From Actinobacteria bacterium HGW-Actinobacteria-4 (GTDB taxonomy: Bacteria > Actinomycetota > Actinomycetes > Actinomycetales > Demequinaceae), in assembly GCA_002841315.1 (NCBI GenBank), contig PHEW01000003.1:124001-188000 (forward strand): a stretch of 64,000 nucleotides of DNA. The letters run 5' to 3'. The position numbers and the translations under genes are program-made. Within the stretch, counting starts at the first letter, position 1; every line of letters starts with the position of its first letter. Shown piece after piece: positions 7,699-15,841 of the stretch. The notes beneath the pieces are model-generated. The model did not search any database. It saw only the letters and a list, made by a program, of their open reading frames with translations, and was not told where the DNA came from.

Positions 7699-9168
7699 TC
7701 AGACCCGACGGCAGAGCGGAAGCGCGGCGGCTGTGAACGCGGCTGCTTGCTGGCCGACGAGCAACCGGGTCTCACACGACGCCTGAATCGCGGCCTGCTC
7801 AATCGCGGCGACGGCGGCGTCGAGTTCCTCGACGGTGGGTGCGGAGACGGCGATGAGGCCGGTGTAGCGGAGGATGCCGTGTCCGGCTGTGAGGTCGGCT
7901 TCTTGCTGGAGCACGTCGTGGTACTCGGCGGTCTGGGAGGCGTCTTCGATCTGGCCGATCTTCGCGCGCTGGGCCTGGTCGGAGATGTGCTCGACCTTCT
8001 TCTTGCGGATGTCGCGGGCAGCGGCATCGGAGCGCATCGGGGTGCAGATCAGCGAGAACGACCGTTGGATGCCGGTGGACAGCAACACGGGCGACAGGAA
8101 CCCCGGATACACCAGTGACCGCGGCCACTCGCTGACCCAGAGCACTGCGTGGTGGGCGGAGTCGGTTCGCAGCTTGCCCCAGGTCTCGGTGACTGCAACC
8201 GGCCCGGCGGTCGCGAGGGACTGGCCGAGCCTGCCGTGGCGTTCCAGGGTGGCGGCGATGGCGGGGTCGTAGGCGGAGCGCAGCATCACTGCGATCTGCC
8301 CTGGGGTCAGCCATCCCGAGGGCGAGAGGTCGGCGGAGCGGAGCGCGGCGACGAGGGTGTTCATCTCTTGGCGCAGCACGGCGGCGGCCCCGCGTATCCC
8401 GCCGCCGGCGGTCCTGATCTGCCGCGCGCTCGTCTTCATGTCCAGTGATAGCGAGAGTGTGGTGGCGTGGCGTTCGCCAGCGGGTCCGGCGCGGTCGATG
8501 AGTTCTGCGTAGGTGTCGGCCGCCCATGATCCGTCCGGGGTGCCGTGGGTGGCCCACCATTCGGCCAGTCCGGTGCCAGAGTCCGGCAGCGTGCGCTCCA
8601 AGACCTGAAGAGTGGCGATTCGCCCGGAGCGGCAGACGGTGGCCAGCACGCGGCCCCAGGAGCTGACGCGGCGTTCCTGTTCGCCGGGATCGAGGAGCAC
8701 GAACGCGGGATGGGTGACTTCGCACACGACGGTCAAGGTGGCGGCGTGGGGGTCGTGGATCATCCCTGCGCTGGTGTCGGGGTCGGTGTACTCGCGCAGG
8801 CGGGCCATGTCGCCGGGCAGTGCGAGGGTTCCGACGGGGCGCGGGACGACGATCCTGCGCCGGTACAGCAACTGCCCGCCGGTGGTGCGCCACAGCCACC
8901 AGCAGGCGATGGGTAGCCATTCCACGATGGGCCGGCCCGCGATGGGTATCCAGGTCAGTGCGGCGGCGAGTACCCAGATGGGGGCGGTGTAGGCGAGCAG
9001 CATCCCGCCGCCGGCGTAGAACGCTCCGATGAGCGTGGCTCCGCCGATGGCGAGCGTGATGAGCTGGGTCAGCGACAGGCCGAGGAGGACACCGCGGCGG
9101 GTGAGGCGGGAGAACTTCACCGGCACGAGTTCGCCCGCGGTGGGCCGGTCGTTGTTCGTGCTGCTCAT
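7699..9168 (-). CDS. SCO6880 family conjugation protein (PrgI/VirB3-like plus VirB4 N-terminal region)
   Basis: Inner-membrane component of the actinobacterial conjugative secretion system. The 489-residue protein has two closely spaced membrane helices (about residues 31-75), as in PrgI/VirB3 proteins. A large cytoplasmic region follows, resembling the N-terminal domain of VirB4, including RQIRTAGGGIRGAAAVLRQE and a TGIQRSFSLICTPM segment typical of SCO6880 homologues. It has no Walker motif; the ATPase half is the separate VirB4-like gene. The ATG at 9168 has AAGGAG upstream that overlaps the stop of the preceding TrbL-like gene. Downstream the operon is interrupted by the antisense CHAT gene. 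Confidence 0.85.
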   Translation of the reverse strand: MSSTNNDRPTAGELVPVKFSRLTRRGVLLGLSLTQLITLAIGGATLIGAFYAGGGMLLAYTAPIWVLAAALTWIPIAGRPIVEWLPIACWWLWRTTGGQLLYRRRIVVPRPVGTLALPGDMARLREYTDPDTSAGMIHDPHAATLTVVCEVTHPAFVLLDPGEQERRVSSWGRVLATVCRSGRIATLQVLERTLPDSGTGLAEWWATHGTPDGSWAADTYAELIDRAGPAGERHATTLSLSLDMKTSARQIRTAGGGIRGAAAVLRQEMNTLVAALRSADLSPSGWLTPGQIAVMLRSAYDPAIAATLERHGRLGQSLATAGPVAVTETWGKLRTDSAHHAVLWVSEWPRSLVYPGFLSPVLLSTGIQRSFSLICTPMRSDAAARDIRKKKVEHISDQAQRAKIGQIEDASQTAEYHDVLQQEADLTAGHGILRYTGLIAVSAPTVEELDAAVAAIEQAAIQASCETRLLVGQQAAAFTAAALPLCRRV

Positions 9169-9171
9169 CGT

Positions 9172-10551
9172 CTACTCCTTCGGTGGGCGTGGCGCGGGCG
9201 GCGGGGGCTGCTTCGGTGGCGGTGACGGGTCGGTGCTCGGCGGTCGTGGTGCCGGGCTTGATGGCAGTGCCGCAGGCGAGGCTGCGGGCGGTGGCGGTGT
9301 CTGCGCTGCGGCGTCGGCGGCGTGCTCGCCCTGGGCTCCCAGCGCGGTTCCGGCTTTCGGCCCGGCGGTCGCTGCACCCTTGGCGACACTCGCCCCGACC
9401 ACCACCCCTGCTGCGACGGGGCCGGCTGCAGCCGCGCCGCCCCCGCCTGCTGCGGCCCCTCCGCTACCGGCGGCACCTCCGCCGCCCGCTGCGTGTGCCG
9501 GTGCCGGGGTCTTCGGCGGTGGCGATGCGCTACTTCCGCCGCCGGAGCCTCCACCCGCGTTCCCGCCGCTACTGCTGGTTCCGTCGAGCACCTTCTTCGG
9601 CTCGCCGCAGCCTTGTGGCTTGCTCGGGACGGGGATCGGCCGGTTGAGGGCGCTCTTGGCGTCCTGCTCGGAGCCGATCGCGTGGTACATGTCGAACCCG
9701 ACGAACGCGATGAACTTGTACGTCAGGTAAGGCGCGAACGCGGCCATCGCCATCAGCACGATCCCCGCGATGGGATCACTGACCGAGGCGAGGTCGGCGT
9801 CGATCGGTGCGGAGACCTGGGTGATCGCGACGAGGAACATCACGACGAGCACGAGCTTGGAGCAGATCAGTGCGACGACGAACATCGCCCACTTCCCGAT
9901 CCACCCCCGCGAGGCGTCCCAGGATGCGCCGCTGAACGCGAGCGGCGCGAACACGACCGCCACCAACAGCAGCGCCTTCCTGACGAGCAGGGACAGCCAC
10001 ACGATCGCGGCGGCGGTGATCGCGAGGCCGGCCATGAAGATCGTGATGATCGCTCCGACGCCGGGGGCGGCGATGTTGATCCCGACCAGCCCTGCGGCGA
10101 GGAGGGCGATCTTGTCGCCCATCGACTCGGTGGTCTCTCCGGCGGCCTGCACGATCCCGATGCACAGCTGATCGACGACTTCCAGCAGCAGTGCCGTGAG
10201 CGTGATGACCACGAACGATCCGAGGACGGACTTCGCCAGCCCGAGCGCGGCTCGGGTGAGGGCGGTGGGGTCGCGTCGGATCAGGCCGGTGATGAGTTGG
10301 AGGCAGAAGAAGATCAGCATCACGAAGACCGCGATGCCGAACAGCAGGTTGTAGACGGCGATGTAGCCGGGCTTGGTGACATCCACCAGGGTCGTAGTGT
10401 CGAAGACCGACCAGACGGCCTCGAACAGCCACCCGGCGGCGGCACCCATCGCCTGGGCGAGCCAGTCGAACGGGGCCGCGACCAACGAGGCGGCTCCTTC
10501 GCCAACGGCATCGCAGACCGAGGAGATCACGGGAACGTCGCACACGCCCAT
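9172..10551 (-). CDS. TrbL/VirB6-like polytopic conjugation channel protein
   Basis: Membrane channel subunit of the conjugative system. After a short N-terminal region there are about six to seven hydrophobic helices between residues 50 and 300, for example YNLLFGIAVFVMLIFFCLQL and VLVVMFLVAITQV. A long Pro/Gly/Ala/Ser-rich cytoplasmic or extracellular tail (about residues 325-459) then ends in poly-Pro. TrbL/VirB6 proteins share this plan of many helices and a repetitive tail. Start ATG 10551 was chosen; a GTG at 10560 would add three residues. It lies between the DUF6112 gene and the SCO6880 gene, four bases upstream of the latter. Confidence 0.8.
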   Translation of the reverse strand: MGVCDVPVISSVCDAVGEGAASLVAAPFDWLAQAMGAAAGWLFEAVWSVFDTTTLVDVTKPGYIAVYNLLFGIAVFVMLIFFCLQLITGLIRRDPTALTRAALGLAKSVLGSFVVITLTALLLEVVDQLCIGIVQAAGETTESMGDKIALLAAGLVGINIAAPGVGAIITIFMAGLAITAAAIVWLSLLVRKALLLVAVVFAPLAFSGASWDASRGWIGKWAMFVVALICSKLVLVVMFLVAITQVSAPIDADLASVSDPIAGIVLMAMAAFAPYLTYKFIAFVGFDMYHAIGSEQDAKSALNRPIPVPSKPQGCGEPKKVLDGTSSSGGNAGGGSGGGSSASPPPKTPAPAHAAGGGGAAGSGGAAAGGGGAAAAGPVAAGVVVGASVAKGAATAGPKAGTALGAQGEHAADAAAQTPPPPAASPAALPSSPAPRPPSTDPSPPPKQPPPPAPRPPKE

Positions 10552-10581
10552 CACGAACACCAGCTCTCGATGACAGGCGGG

Positions 10582-10902
10582 TCAGACGGACTGGCCGACG
10601 TTCCAGAAGAAGTTGATGAGTGTCACGCTCGCGCCGCAGATCACCGCGGCACCGCAGGAGACGAGGACGCCGATCTTCCCGCGTGAGGCGAGGTGCGGGT
10701 TGGAGGAGTTCGCGCCGAAGCCCCACACGATCGCGGACACGATCAGCGCGAGCACGGACAGGATGAGGCCGATGGTCATCACCGCGCCGACGATGGTGCG
10801 CAGTTGGTTGATCCCCGGCAGGCCGTTGGTGTTGGGGTCGATGTTGATGTCCATCGGAACCAGCAGTAGCGCGGACATGACGTTGGCGAGCAGATCGAAC
10901 AC
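10582..10902 (-). CDS. DUF6112 family small membrane protein, copy 1 (VirB2/pilin-like)
   Basis: A 106-residue protein with two long hydrophobic helices (about residues 36-60 and 75-98) joined by a short polar loop (ANSSNPHLASRGKIG). This is the layout of VirB2-type pilins and of the DUF6112 family of actinobacterial ICEs. The GTG start at 10902 has AAGGAGA ten bases upstream; a frame that continues to 11229 from a TTG is not coding. A second member of the family lies 1.3 kb upstream (12214-12480), and the two are separated by a putative nuclease gene. It probably forms part of the mating channel or pilus. Confidence 0.75.
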   Translation of the reverse strand: MFDLLANVMSALLLVPMDINIDPNTNGLPGINQLRTIVGAVMTIGLILSVLALIVSAIVWGFGANSSNPHLASRGKIGVLVSCGAAVICGASVTLINFFWNVGQSV

Positions 10903-11192
10903 GGTAGGTCTCCTTGGCGACGGGCGACCCGCCCACGAACTCGCAGACGGGGTACACGCGACAGGTGCACGCACCGAATCCGCTCGCAGTGCCGTGGGTG
11001 TATGGAGACCTGACAGGTGAAGTGCAGTCGAGCCGGTCGTCGAACGTTTCCGACACGGCATAGGCGGCCACCGCCTGCACGGACGCACGGCTGGTCTTCC
11101 TGCCCGCTGAACGACGACGGCGGAACTGCCGCTGTCGGCGACTATGCCGCGCAGGCGACCGCCCCTATGGAGACAATGACTCGCGCCTTGGC
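10903..11192. promoter_or_regulatory. Leader region of DUF6112 copy 1 with a variant of the recurrent motif
   Basis: This 290-base gap between the nuclease gene and DUF6112 copy 1 has no supported gene. On the minus strand GGTGCGTGCACCTGT (10961-10975) matches the leader motif seen before other transfer genes. A further CACCTGTCAGG lies at about 11008-11018. It probably marks the original leader of DUF6112 copy 1, left intact when the nuclease gene arrived. Confidence 0.4.
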
Positions 11193-12143
11193 CTACTTGG
11201 TCCTTGGCTCGATCGTGTGAGAGCGCCAACCACGATGCTCGTTATAGGAGAGCCCACGGTCGCCGAACACGGCCCAGAGGGTGTCCACTTCGGGTGGCAG
11301 GTGCAGTTTCGTGGTCGGAAGGTCGCCATCGAGCTGCGCGATCGCCTCGAACTCGGGCTCGCTCAGCGGGTCAAACACCAACACTCCGTGCCGGTGACTC
11401 GTGGGTGGCACGGGCTGGAGGCTCGCCCGCAGGTTCTGAACCTGTGGGCTGCCATCGAGCCAGGTCTGCACGCGTCCGGCGATGGTGTCGGCTCGCTCTG
11501 TCCTCGTGTATCCCCAGCCGAGCATCAGGGAGATGCCGGTCGGATAGCTCTCAGGCACAGAGGATGAGACTGTACCGCCACGGATAGCCCTCAGAATCTC
11601 GAGCTGGGCTGTGCTGACCGGATCGGACTTGAACCAGGGCTCCCACCGGCGCGAGTCCTCCGTGACACCGTGAGCCTCAAGCACCTTGAAGTGCGGAACG
11701 AGGCGGTCGATCAGTCCTTTGATCTTCGGCGGCGACTCCCATTGCCCAGGATGGTTCGCACGGAACTCTGCTTCGCGATCCGCCGTTGACTGCACGATCA
11801 GGCCCGCGGCCTCGTAGTCAGCGCGGGCCTTGGGCGTTGGTTCGGCAAACCTCGGCATGGGCGACAACGAGTCACTGTTGGTCTTTGCTTCGAGAGCTAC
11901 CAGCCAGTGGCGGGATAGTTCGGGAATCTCCCGCTCAGTCTCGTAGCGATCCATATCAGCGCTGAGCTTGCGGAGCGATCCGCTGGTTATCCGCTTGACC
12001 TCAGCGACGTGTGCTCCATCAGCCGAACGGAGGTCGGCCTCGGGACGGTCAGACTCAGGGATGAGCTCGAACGTTGCAGCGAGGGCATGCCCGAGCACCC
12101 GCTGTGCAACGGCAAGGCTCGCGGCGTCACTACTCATGTCCAC
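11193..12143 (-). CDS. Putative PD-(D/E)XK-type nuclease, cargo within the transfer operon
   Basis: A 316-residue soluble protein of uncertain function. Near the N-terminus RPEADLRSADGAHVAEVKRI has the spacing of a restriction-endonuclease-like core, with Asp37, Glu48 and Lys50 (D-x10-E-x-K). A basic helix (SGSLRKLSADMDRYE) follows. The C-terminal half is mixed alpha/beta with no recognised domain. It sits between the two DUF6112 pilin-like genes, on the same strand, with looser spacing than its neighbours. That suggests later insertion at a permissive site. It could be a defence nuclease or an anti-element factor. The nuclease call rests on one short motif; an unrelated fold remains possible. 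Confidence 0.5.
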   Translation of the reverse strand: MDMSSDAASLAVAQRVLGHALAATFELIPESDRPEADLRSADGAHVAEVKRITSGSLRKLSADMDRYETEREIPELSRHWLVALEAKTNSDSLSPMPRFAEPTPKARADYEAAGLIVQSTADREAEFRANHPGQWESPPKIKGLIDRLVPHFKVLEAHGVTEDSRRWEPWFKSDPVSTAQLEILRAIRGGTVSSSVPESYPTGISLMLGWGYTRTERADTIAGRVQTWLDGSPQVQNLRASLQPVPPTSHRHGVLVFDPLSEPEFEAIAQLDGDLPTTKLHLPPEVDTLWAVFGDRGLSYNEHRGWRSHTIEPRTK

Positions 12144-12213
12144 TTCAACAACGGGCGCGGCCTTGCATTCCGCCTTTGGAATACCCCGTCGAAGTCGGAG
12201 CTCGGGCCAGTCC

Positions 12214-12480
12214 TCAAAGTTGCTGGCCGAGGTTGAGGAGCCAGTTCATCCAGGCCACGCCGCCTCCGGCGAGGACGGCAGCACCGACGGAGACGAGGAC
12301 ACCGAATCGGCCTTTGCTGGCGGTGGCGTAGTTGCCGTGCGCTGTCGCGATGGCCCAGACGATTGCCGAGACGATAAGCATGAGGACGGCGACGATCAGG
12401 ACGAACGTCAGGAGCGCGCCGACGACGGCGCGGAGGTCTCCGATGCCGCCGAGCCCGTCGAAGTCGGGGAAGACACCCAT
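12214..12480 (-). CDS. DUF6112 family small membrane protein, copy 2 (VirB2/pilin-like)
   Basis: An 88-residue paralogue of the protein at 10582-10902. The shared core runs from G-I-G-D-L-R-A-V-V-G through a helix with LMLIVSAIVWAIA, a short loop, KGRFGVLVSVGAAVLAGGG and a final aromatic helix. Both copies contain IVSAIVWxxA and GxxGVLVSxGAAV. It begins six bases after the stop of the M23 hydrolase gene, so it belongs to the same operon. Two pilin-like subunits may form a heteromeric structure or do different jobs. Confidence 0.75.
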   Translation of the reverse strand: MGVFPDFDGLGGIGDLRAVVGALLTFVLIVAVLMLIVSAIVWAIATAHGNYATASKGRFGVLVSVGAAVLAGGGVAWMNWLLNLGQQL

Positions 12481-12486
12481 TGCCGG

Positions 12487-14097
12487 TCACCCTGCCTTGA
12501 CGGTGACGTGGAGGTGGTCGTAGTGGCCTCCGGTGATGGAGGCGGGTTCGTGCATGCCTCCGCCGTTGTAGGGTCGCCAGCCCTGGGCGTCGCGGGCGAC
12601 TGACCAGATTTGGCCTTGCCAGATCAGGTACTCGACGCCGAGCACGTCGGCGTTGTCCTTCATCCAGTTGGTGACCTTCCAGCCGGCGTCGAGCTGGGCC
12701 GAGGTGGGTCGCTGGCCGATACGGTTGCCGAAGGTGATGTCGCACGCCCGCCCGAGCGGGTGCTCGGACTTCGTGCCGGGGCGCGGTGAGTAGCAGCCCC
12801 AGCCGGTGTCGGGGAACGCGGCGAGGGTCTGCTGGTAAAGGTGGAGCATGCGGGCGGTGATCTTGCCCGAGATGGTGGGATCGTCGACGAGCCGATCGGG
12901 GTCGCCATCGACACCCGTCGGTGTGCCCGCGGTGGCGTTGTTGCAGGCGGCGGGTGATCCGCTGGTCGCCGTGGGCAGGTTCGCGGCCCCATGCTCGTTG
13001 AGCCAGGCGGCGGCGTCGATGGCCTCACCGTTCGTGCCGCCGGGCCGGACCTCGAAGTGCAGATGTGCGCCCGTGGACATGCCCGAGGAGCCGACATCGC
13101 CGATGTGCTGCCCGGCGCTCACACGATCTCCGCGACGGACGTGGATGCCGCTCTGCCACATGTGCGCGTACGCAGTCGCGACGGTCTTGCCGTCGATCGT
13201 GTGCTCAATGACGATGAGACCGCCGTACCCGCCGCTGAACTCGGCGACGGTCACGGTGCCGTCAGCGGCAGCGACGATCGGCGTACCGTCGGGCGCCGCG
13301 AAGTCGGTGCCGGTGTGCATCTTCCGTTCGCCCGTGATCGGGTGCACCCGCATCCCGAACGGCGAGGTCAGCACCCAGGTGCCCTCGGGCAGCGGGAACA
13401 CCACCCGCGACGACGACACCGCCGGGCCACCCACGCCAACCGGAGCGCCGCCGCCTGTGGTGAGGGTGGCGAGGATGCTGTCGGCGACGGGCGCATAGTT
13501 GCGGTAGCGGTCGGGGTAGGCGGAGACCTCGACGGCTTGGGCGGCTTCGCCGGGGTCCATCTGTTGCCAGCCGGGGATGTCGAGCAGTCCGCGCGGTGAG
13601 GGGTAGTTCGGCCCGGTCGGCCCGCCGAAGAACGCCCTCGCCTGATAGTTCGGGTCCATCAGCTCGGCGACGGTGCCCCACCCGGATTGGGGGCGCATCT
13701 GGAACAGGCCGAGTGAGTCGTGGTCGCCGCCGTTGCCGTCGTTCGGGTAGTTCGCCGACTCGGGGTAGGTGCCGGTGTTGGTGAGCATCCGCAGCGTGGA
13801 CTCGGTGAGCGCCGCCATCAGCGCGATCTTGATTCCCGGCCGGCCCACGTCGGTGATGCCGTTGCCGACCGTGATGATCGTGGCCGCGTGCGTGAGCTGC
13901 TGACGGTTCAGGGTGAAGGTCTCACCGTTCGCGGTGGTCACGGTGAGCGAGTCCGGGATCGGTCCGAGGTTCACCGTTCCGACAGGGGTGGCGCAGTAGG
14001 CGGCAGCGGGGTTCATCAGCACCCCGATCCCGAGGAGCGTGGCGGCGGGGGCGAAGAACAGCAGCGCCAGGGCTGCGATGGCGGCTTTGCGGAACAC
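12487..14097 (-). CDS. Conjugation-associated cell-wall hydrolase: lysozyme-like plus M23 peptidase plus C-terminal domain
   Basis: Exported peptidoglycan hydrolase that would open the wall for the mating channel. The 536-residue protein begins with a signal anchor (VFRKAAIAALALLFFAPAA). A transglycosylase-like domain follows (residues 55-180) with ALTESTLRML and DHDSLGLFQMRPQSGW. An M23/LytM peptidase domain comes next (about 240-360), with metal ligands in MHTGTDFAAPDG and GAHLHFEV. A C-terminal domain (CYSPRPGTKSEHPLGRACD ... YDHLHVTV) resembles the ARB-07466-like or M15-type domain of mycobacterial lysins. GTG 14097 was chosen because it starts the signal sequence; a longer frame to 14244 overlaps the VirB8-like gene. 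Confidence 0.88.
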   Translation of the reverse strand: MFRKAAIAALALLFFAPAATLLGIGVLMNPAAAYCATPVGTVNLGPIPDSLTVTTANGETFTLNRQQLTHAATIITVGNGITDVGRPGIKIALMAALTESTLRMLTNTGTYPESANYPNDGNGGDHDSLGLFQMRPQSGWGTVAELMDPNYQARAFFGGPTGPNYPSPRGLLDIPGWQQMDPGEAAQAVEVSAYPDRYRNYAPVADSILATLTTGGGAPVGVGGPAVSSSRVVFPLPEGTWVLTSPFGMRVHPITGERKMHTGTDFAAPDGTPIVAAADGTVTVAEFSGGYGGLIVIEHTIDGKTVATAYAHMWQSGIHVRRGDRVSAGQHIGDVGSSGMSTGAHLHFEVRPGGTNGEAIDAAAWLNEHGAANLPTATSGSPAACNNATAGTPTGVDGDPDRLVDDPTISGKITARMLHLYQQTLAAFPDTGWGCYSPRPGTKSEHPLGRACDITFGNRIGQRPTSAQLDAGWKVTNWMKDNADVLGVEYLIWQGQIWSVARDAQGWRPYNGGGMHEPASITGGHYDHLHVTVKAG

Positions 14098-14110
14098 GAC
14101 GCCAACCCCT

Positions 14111-14803
14111 TCAGCGCAGTGGGTTGTCGAGCTGCGACAGCCGCAGCAGATGGCAGGTCGGGTAGGTCGGTGCGCAGACGACGAACACGGTGAACGCGAC
14201 CGGATGCTCGCTGGTGACCGGCTGCCCGTTCCAGACCCCGGCACGATGCCGGGTGCCTTCGATCGTCACGGCCGTCGTGCCTGCCGCGAGCTGCCCCGGC
14301 CGTGCTTGTGCCACGGCGTCGGCCCAGGTGTCGGGGACGTATGCGGTGTCGATGGTGAGGTGCTGGCGGGTGGCGTACTGCCGCAGTTCGATCCAGGCGT
14401 CGCGGGTCGGCAGGTAGACGGCCACGTCGGAGGCGAGCCCGGCTTGTTCGTCGCCGCTGGGGTCACCGACCGTGAGGATCGCCGAGGTGTAGTCCAGCGG
14501 CCACAGCCCCGAGGCGGTGTCCCACGCGAACAGCGTGGACGCGACACCGCGAGCGAAGGTCTCGGGATCGGCAGAACGCGGAACCGCTGGAACCCGCGGT
14601 GGCTGGGGCGTGCTCGGTGCCACGGTCGGCGGTGCTGTCGTGGTCGGGCCAGGCTCCGGGTTGGGATCGGGGCTGGTGTTGCTGCGGGGGCCGGTCAGGA
14701 GTCCGTAGACGCCGACGCCAGCGAGAAACAGCAGGACGATGCCGGCGGCGATGAGGGCGACGAGTCGGCGGCGGTTCCGGGTGTCAGTGGATGCAGGGCT
14801 CAT
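14111..14803 (-). CDS. VirB8/TcpC-like single-pass transfer protein
   Basis: A 230-residue bitopic membrane protein. A basic cytoplasmic N-terminus (TRNRRRLVAL) precedes one helix (LIAAGIVLLFLAGVGVYGLL). A Pro/Thr/Ser-rich linker follows, then a globular extracytoplasmic domain of about 150 residues with Cys near the C-terminus (VFVVCAPTYPTCHLL). The layout matches VirB8/TcpC-like proteins, which assemble the channel. The ATG at 14803 is preferred over 14827 because the recurrent leader motif occupies the bases just upstream. It lies between the ParB-like and M23 genes. Confidence 0.65.
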   Translation of the reverse strand: MSPASTDTRNRRRLVALIAAGIVLLFLAGVGVYGLLTGPRSNTSPDPNPEPGPTTTAPPTVAPSTPQPPRVPAVPRSADPETFARGVASTLFAWDTASGLWPLDYTSAILTVGDPSGDEQAGLASDVAVYLPTRDAWIELRQYATRQHLTIDTAYVPDTWADAVAQARPGQLAAGTTAVTIEGTRHRAGVWNGQPVTSEHPVAFTVFVVCAPTYPTCHLLRLSQLDNPLR

Positions 14804-14808
14804 GCCGA

Positions 14809-14820
14809 GCAGGTGCGCAC
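14809..14820 (-). promoter_or_regulatory. Recurrent leader motif GTGCGCACCTGC directly before the VirB8-like start
   Basis: Exact shared core with the motifs at 1857 and 16746, here ending six bases before the ATG at 14803. Its presence argues for that start codon. Confidence 0.4.
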
Positions 14821-14839
14821 CCCGCACCCACGCCGGCGG

Positions 14840-15841
14840 TCAGAGCGCGCGGAGGCGTGGCGGCTCCGCCGTGCCTTCGCGGGCGACGCGGAGGGCGTCG
14901 GCGAACCGGACGGTGCCGTCGGTGGTGGCGAGGAAGTTCTCGAACTGCTCGTCGGTCAGCTCGGCTGCGAGTGTGTCGGTGTCGTAGTGGGTCCACCAGT
15001 TCGTCAGCTCGCCCCAGGTCTGGATGAACGCCCGGACCGGGTAACGGACGGGCTGCCCATCTCCGGTGACGAGAGGCAACGGACGGGGTGGGGTGCGCTT
15101 GCCCTTCTTGATCGACTTCGCCTGGGCCACTGCTGCTTCGGCGCGGGCGTGCAGCTCTGCCTCGCGCCGCTCCCGCTCGGTGGTATCGGCGTCGCGGATC
15201 GCTTGGTAGATCGGATGCACCGGGTCACCGGCCTCGATCCTTTCCAGTCCGGCGGCGGCCTCTGCGCGCAACGTCTCGGGCTGGGTGGGGTTGTTGGCGA
15301 TGTCTTCGAGGTAGCCGATCTTCTCCAACGTCGTGTGCGACGCACCGCCCGGAATCATCGCCGCCGCTTGCTCCCGGGTCTTCCCGAGTGGCCCGCTCGA
15401 CGGTGGTGCAAAGTTTGCACCACCGTCGTTCCCCGGCTGGTTCTCGCTGCTGAACTGGGTCGCGCTCTTGCGGCGGGCGGCGTCCTCGGCCATGACCTGC
15501 TTGATCTCGCGGTAGAGGCCCGCGGCTTCGAGCTGGGTGTAGGGCTTGTGCAGCATGTTATCGTCCTGCTCGGCGAGGAGCTGCCCGAGCCGGTCAGACA
15601 GACCGCTGCGCACCCACACGTTGACGGTGCGCCAACCGAGCATCTTGATCGCGGCGAGCCGTCGCGCCCCGCACACCAGCACGCCATCGATGGTGATCGT
15701 GAGAGGTTGCAGCAGGCCGTCGCGGTCGATGGACGCGGCCAAGGCGTCGATGTCGCCGAGGTCGGCGCGGTGCCGGGTGCCGACGAGGATCGAATCCACG
15801 GTGCGGTCGAGCTGGATGCTGCCGATCTGTGGCTCGATCAC
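14840..15841 (-). CDS. ParB/Spo0J-like nuclease-domain DNA-binding protein
   Basis: A 333-residue protein with an N-terminal ParB domain: IGSIQLDRTVDSILVGTRHR, then LAASIDRDGLLQPLTI and the phosphate-binding box VCGARRLAAIKMLG (near residues 56-70), close to the G-E-R-R/H-R-A box of ParB. The middle is helical and basic, with a DNA-binding helix suggested by GGASHTTLEKIGYLEDI. The C-terminal region (TWGELTNWWTHYDTDTLAAEL) is shared by ParB-like proteins of these elements. The GTG overlaps the preceding stop (GTGA). It probably contributes to element maintenance or transfer control. Its own coding sequence contains a perfect 31-bp palindrome (see separate entry). Confidence 0.8.
   Translation of the reverse strand: MIEPQIGSIQLDRTVDSILVGTRHRADLGDIDALAASIDRDGLLQPLTITIDGVLVCGARRLAAIKMLGWRTVNVWVRSGLSDRLGQLLAEQDDNMLHKPYTQLEAAGLYREIKQVMAEDAARRKSATQFSSENQPGNDGGANFAPPSSGPLGKTREQAAAMIPGGASHTTLEKIGYLEDIANNPTQPETLRAEAAAGLERIEAGDPVHPIYQAIRDADTTERERREAELHARAEAAVAQAKSIKKGKRTPPRPLPLVTGDGQPVRYPVRAFIQTWGELTNWWTHYDTDTLAAELTDEQFENFLATTDGTVRFADALRVAREGTAEPPRLRAL
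15398..15428. repeat. Perfect 31-bp palindrome inside the ParB-like gene
   Basis: The 15-base arms CGACGGTGGTGCAAA (15398-15412) and TTTGCACCACCGTCG (15414-15428) are exact reverse complements around one central G. It encodes the residues D-G-G-A-N-F-A-P-P-S of the ParB-like protein, between the ParB domain and the HTH-like region. A perfect dyad this long is not expected from codon choice alone. Confidence 0.9.

Noticed and set aside
9029-9730. Plus-strand Gly/Ala/Pro-rich 233-codon reading
   Set aside because: Complement of the repetitive tail of the TrbL-like protein; repeats explain the open frame.
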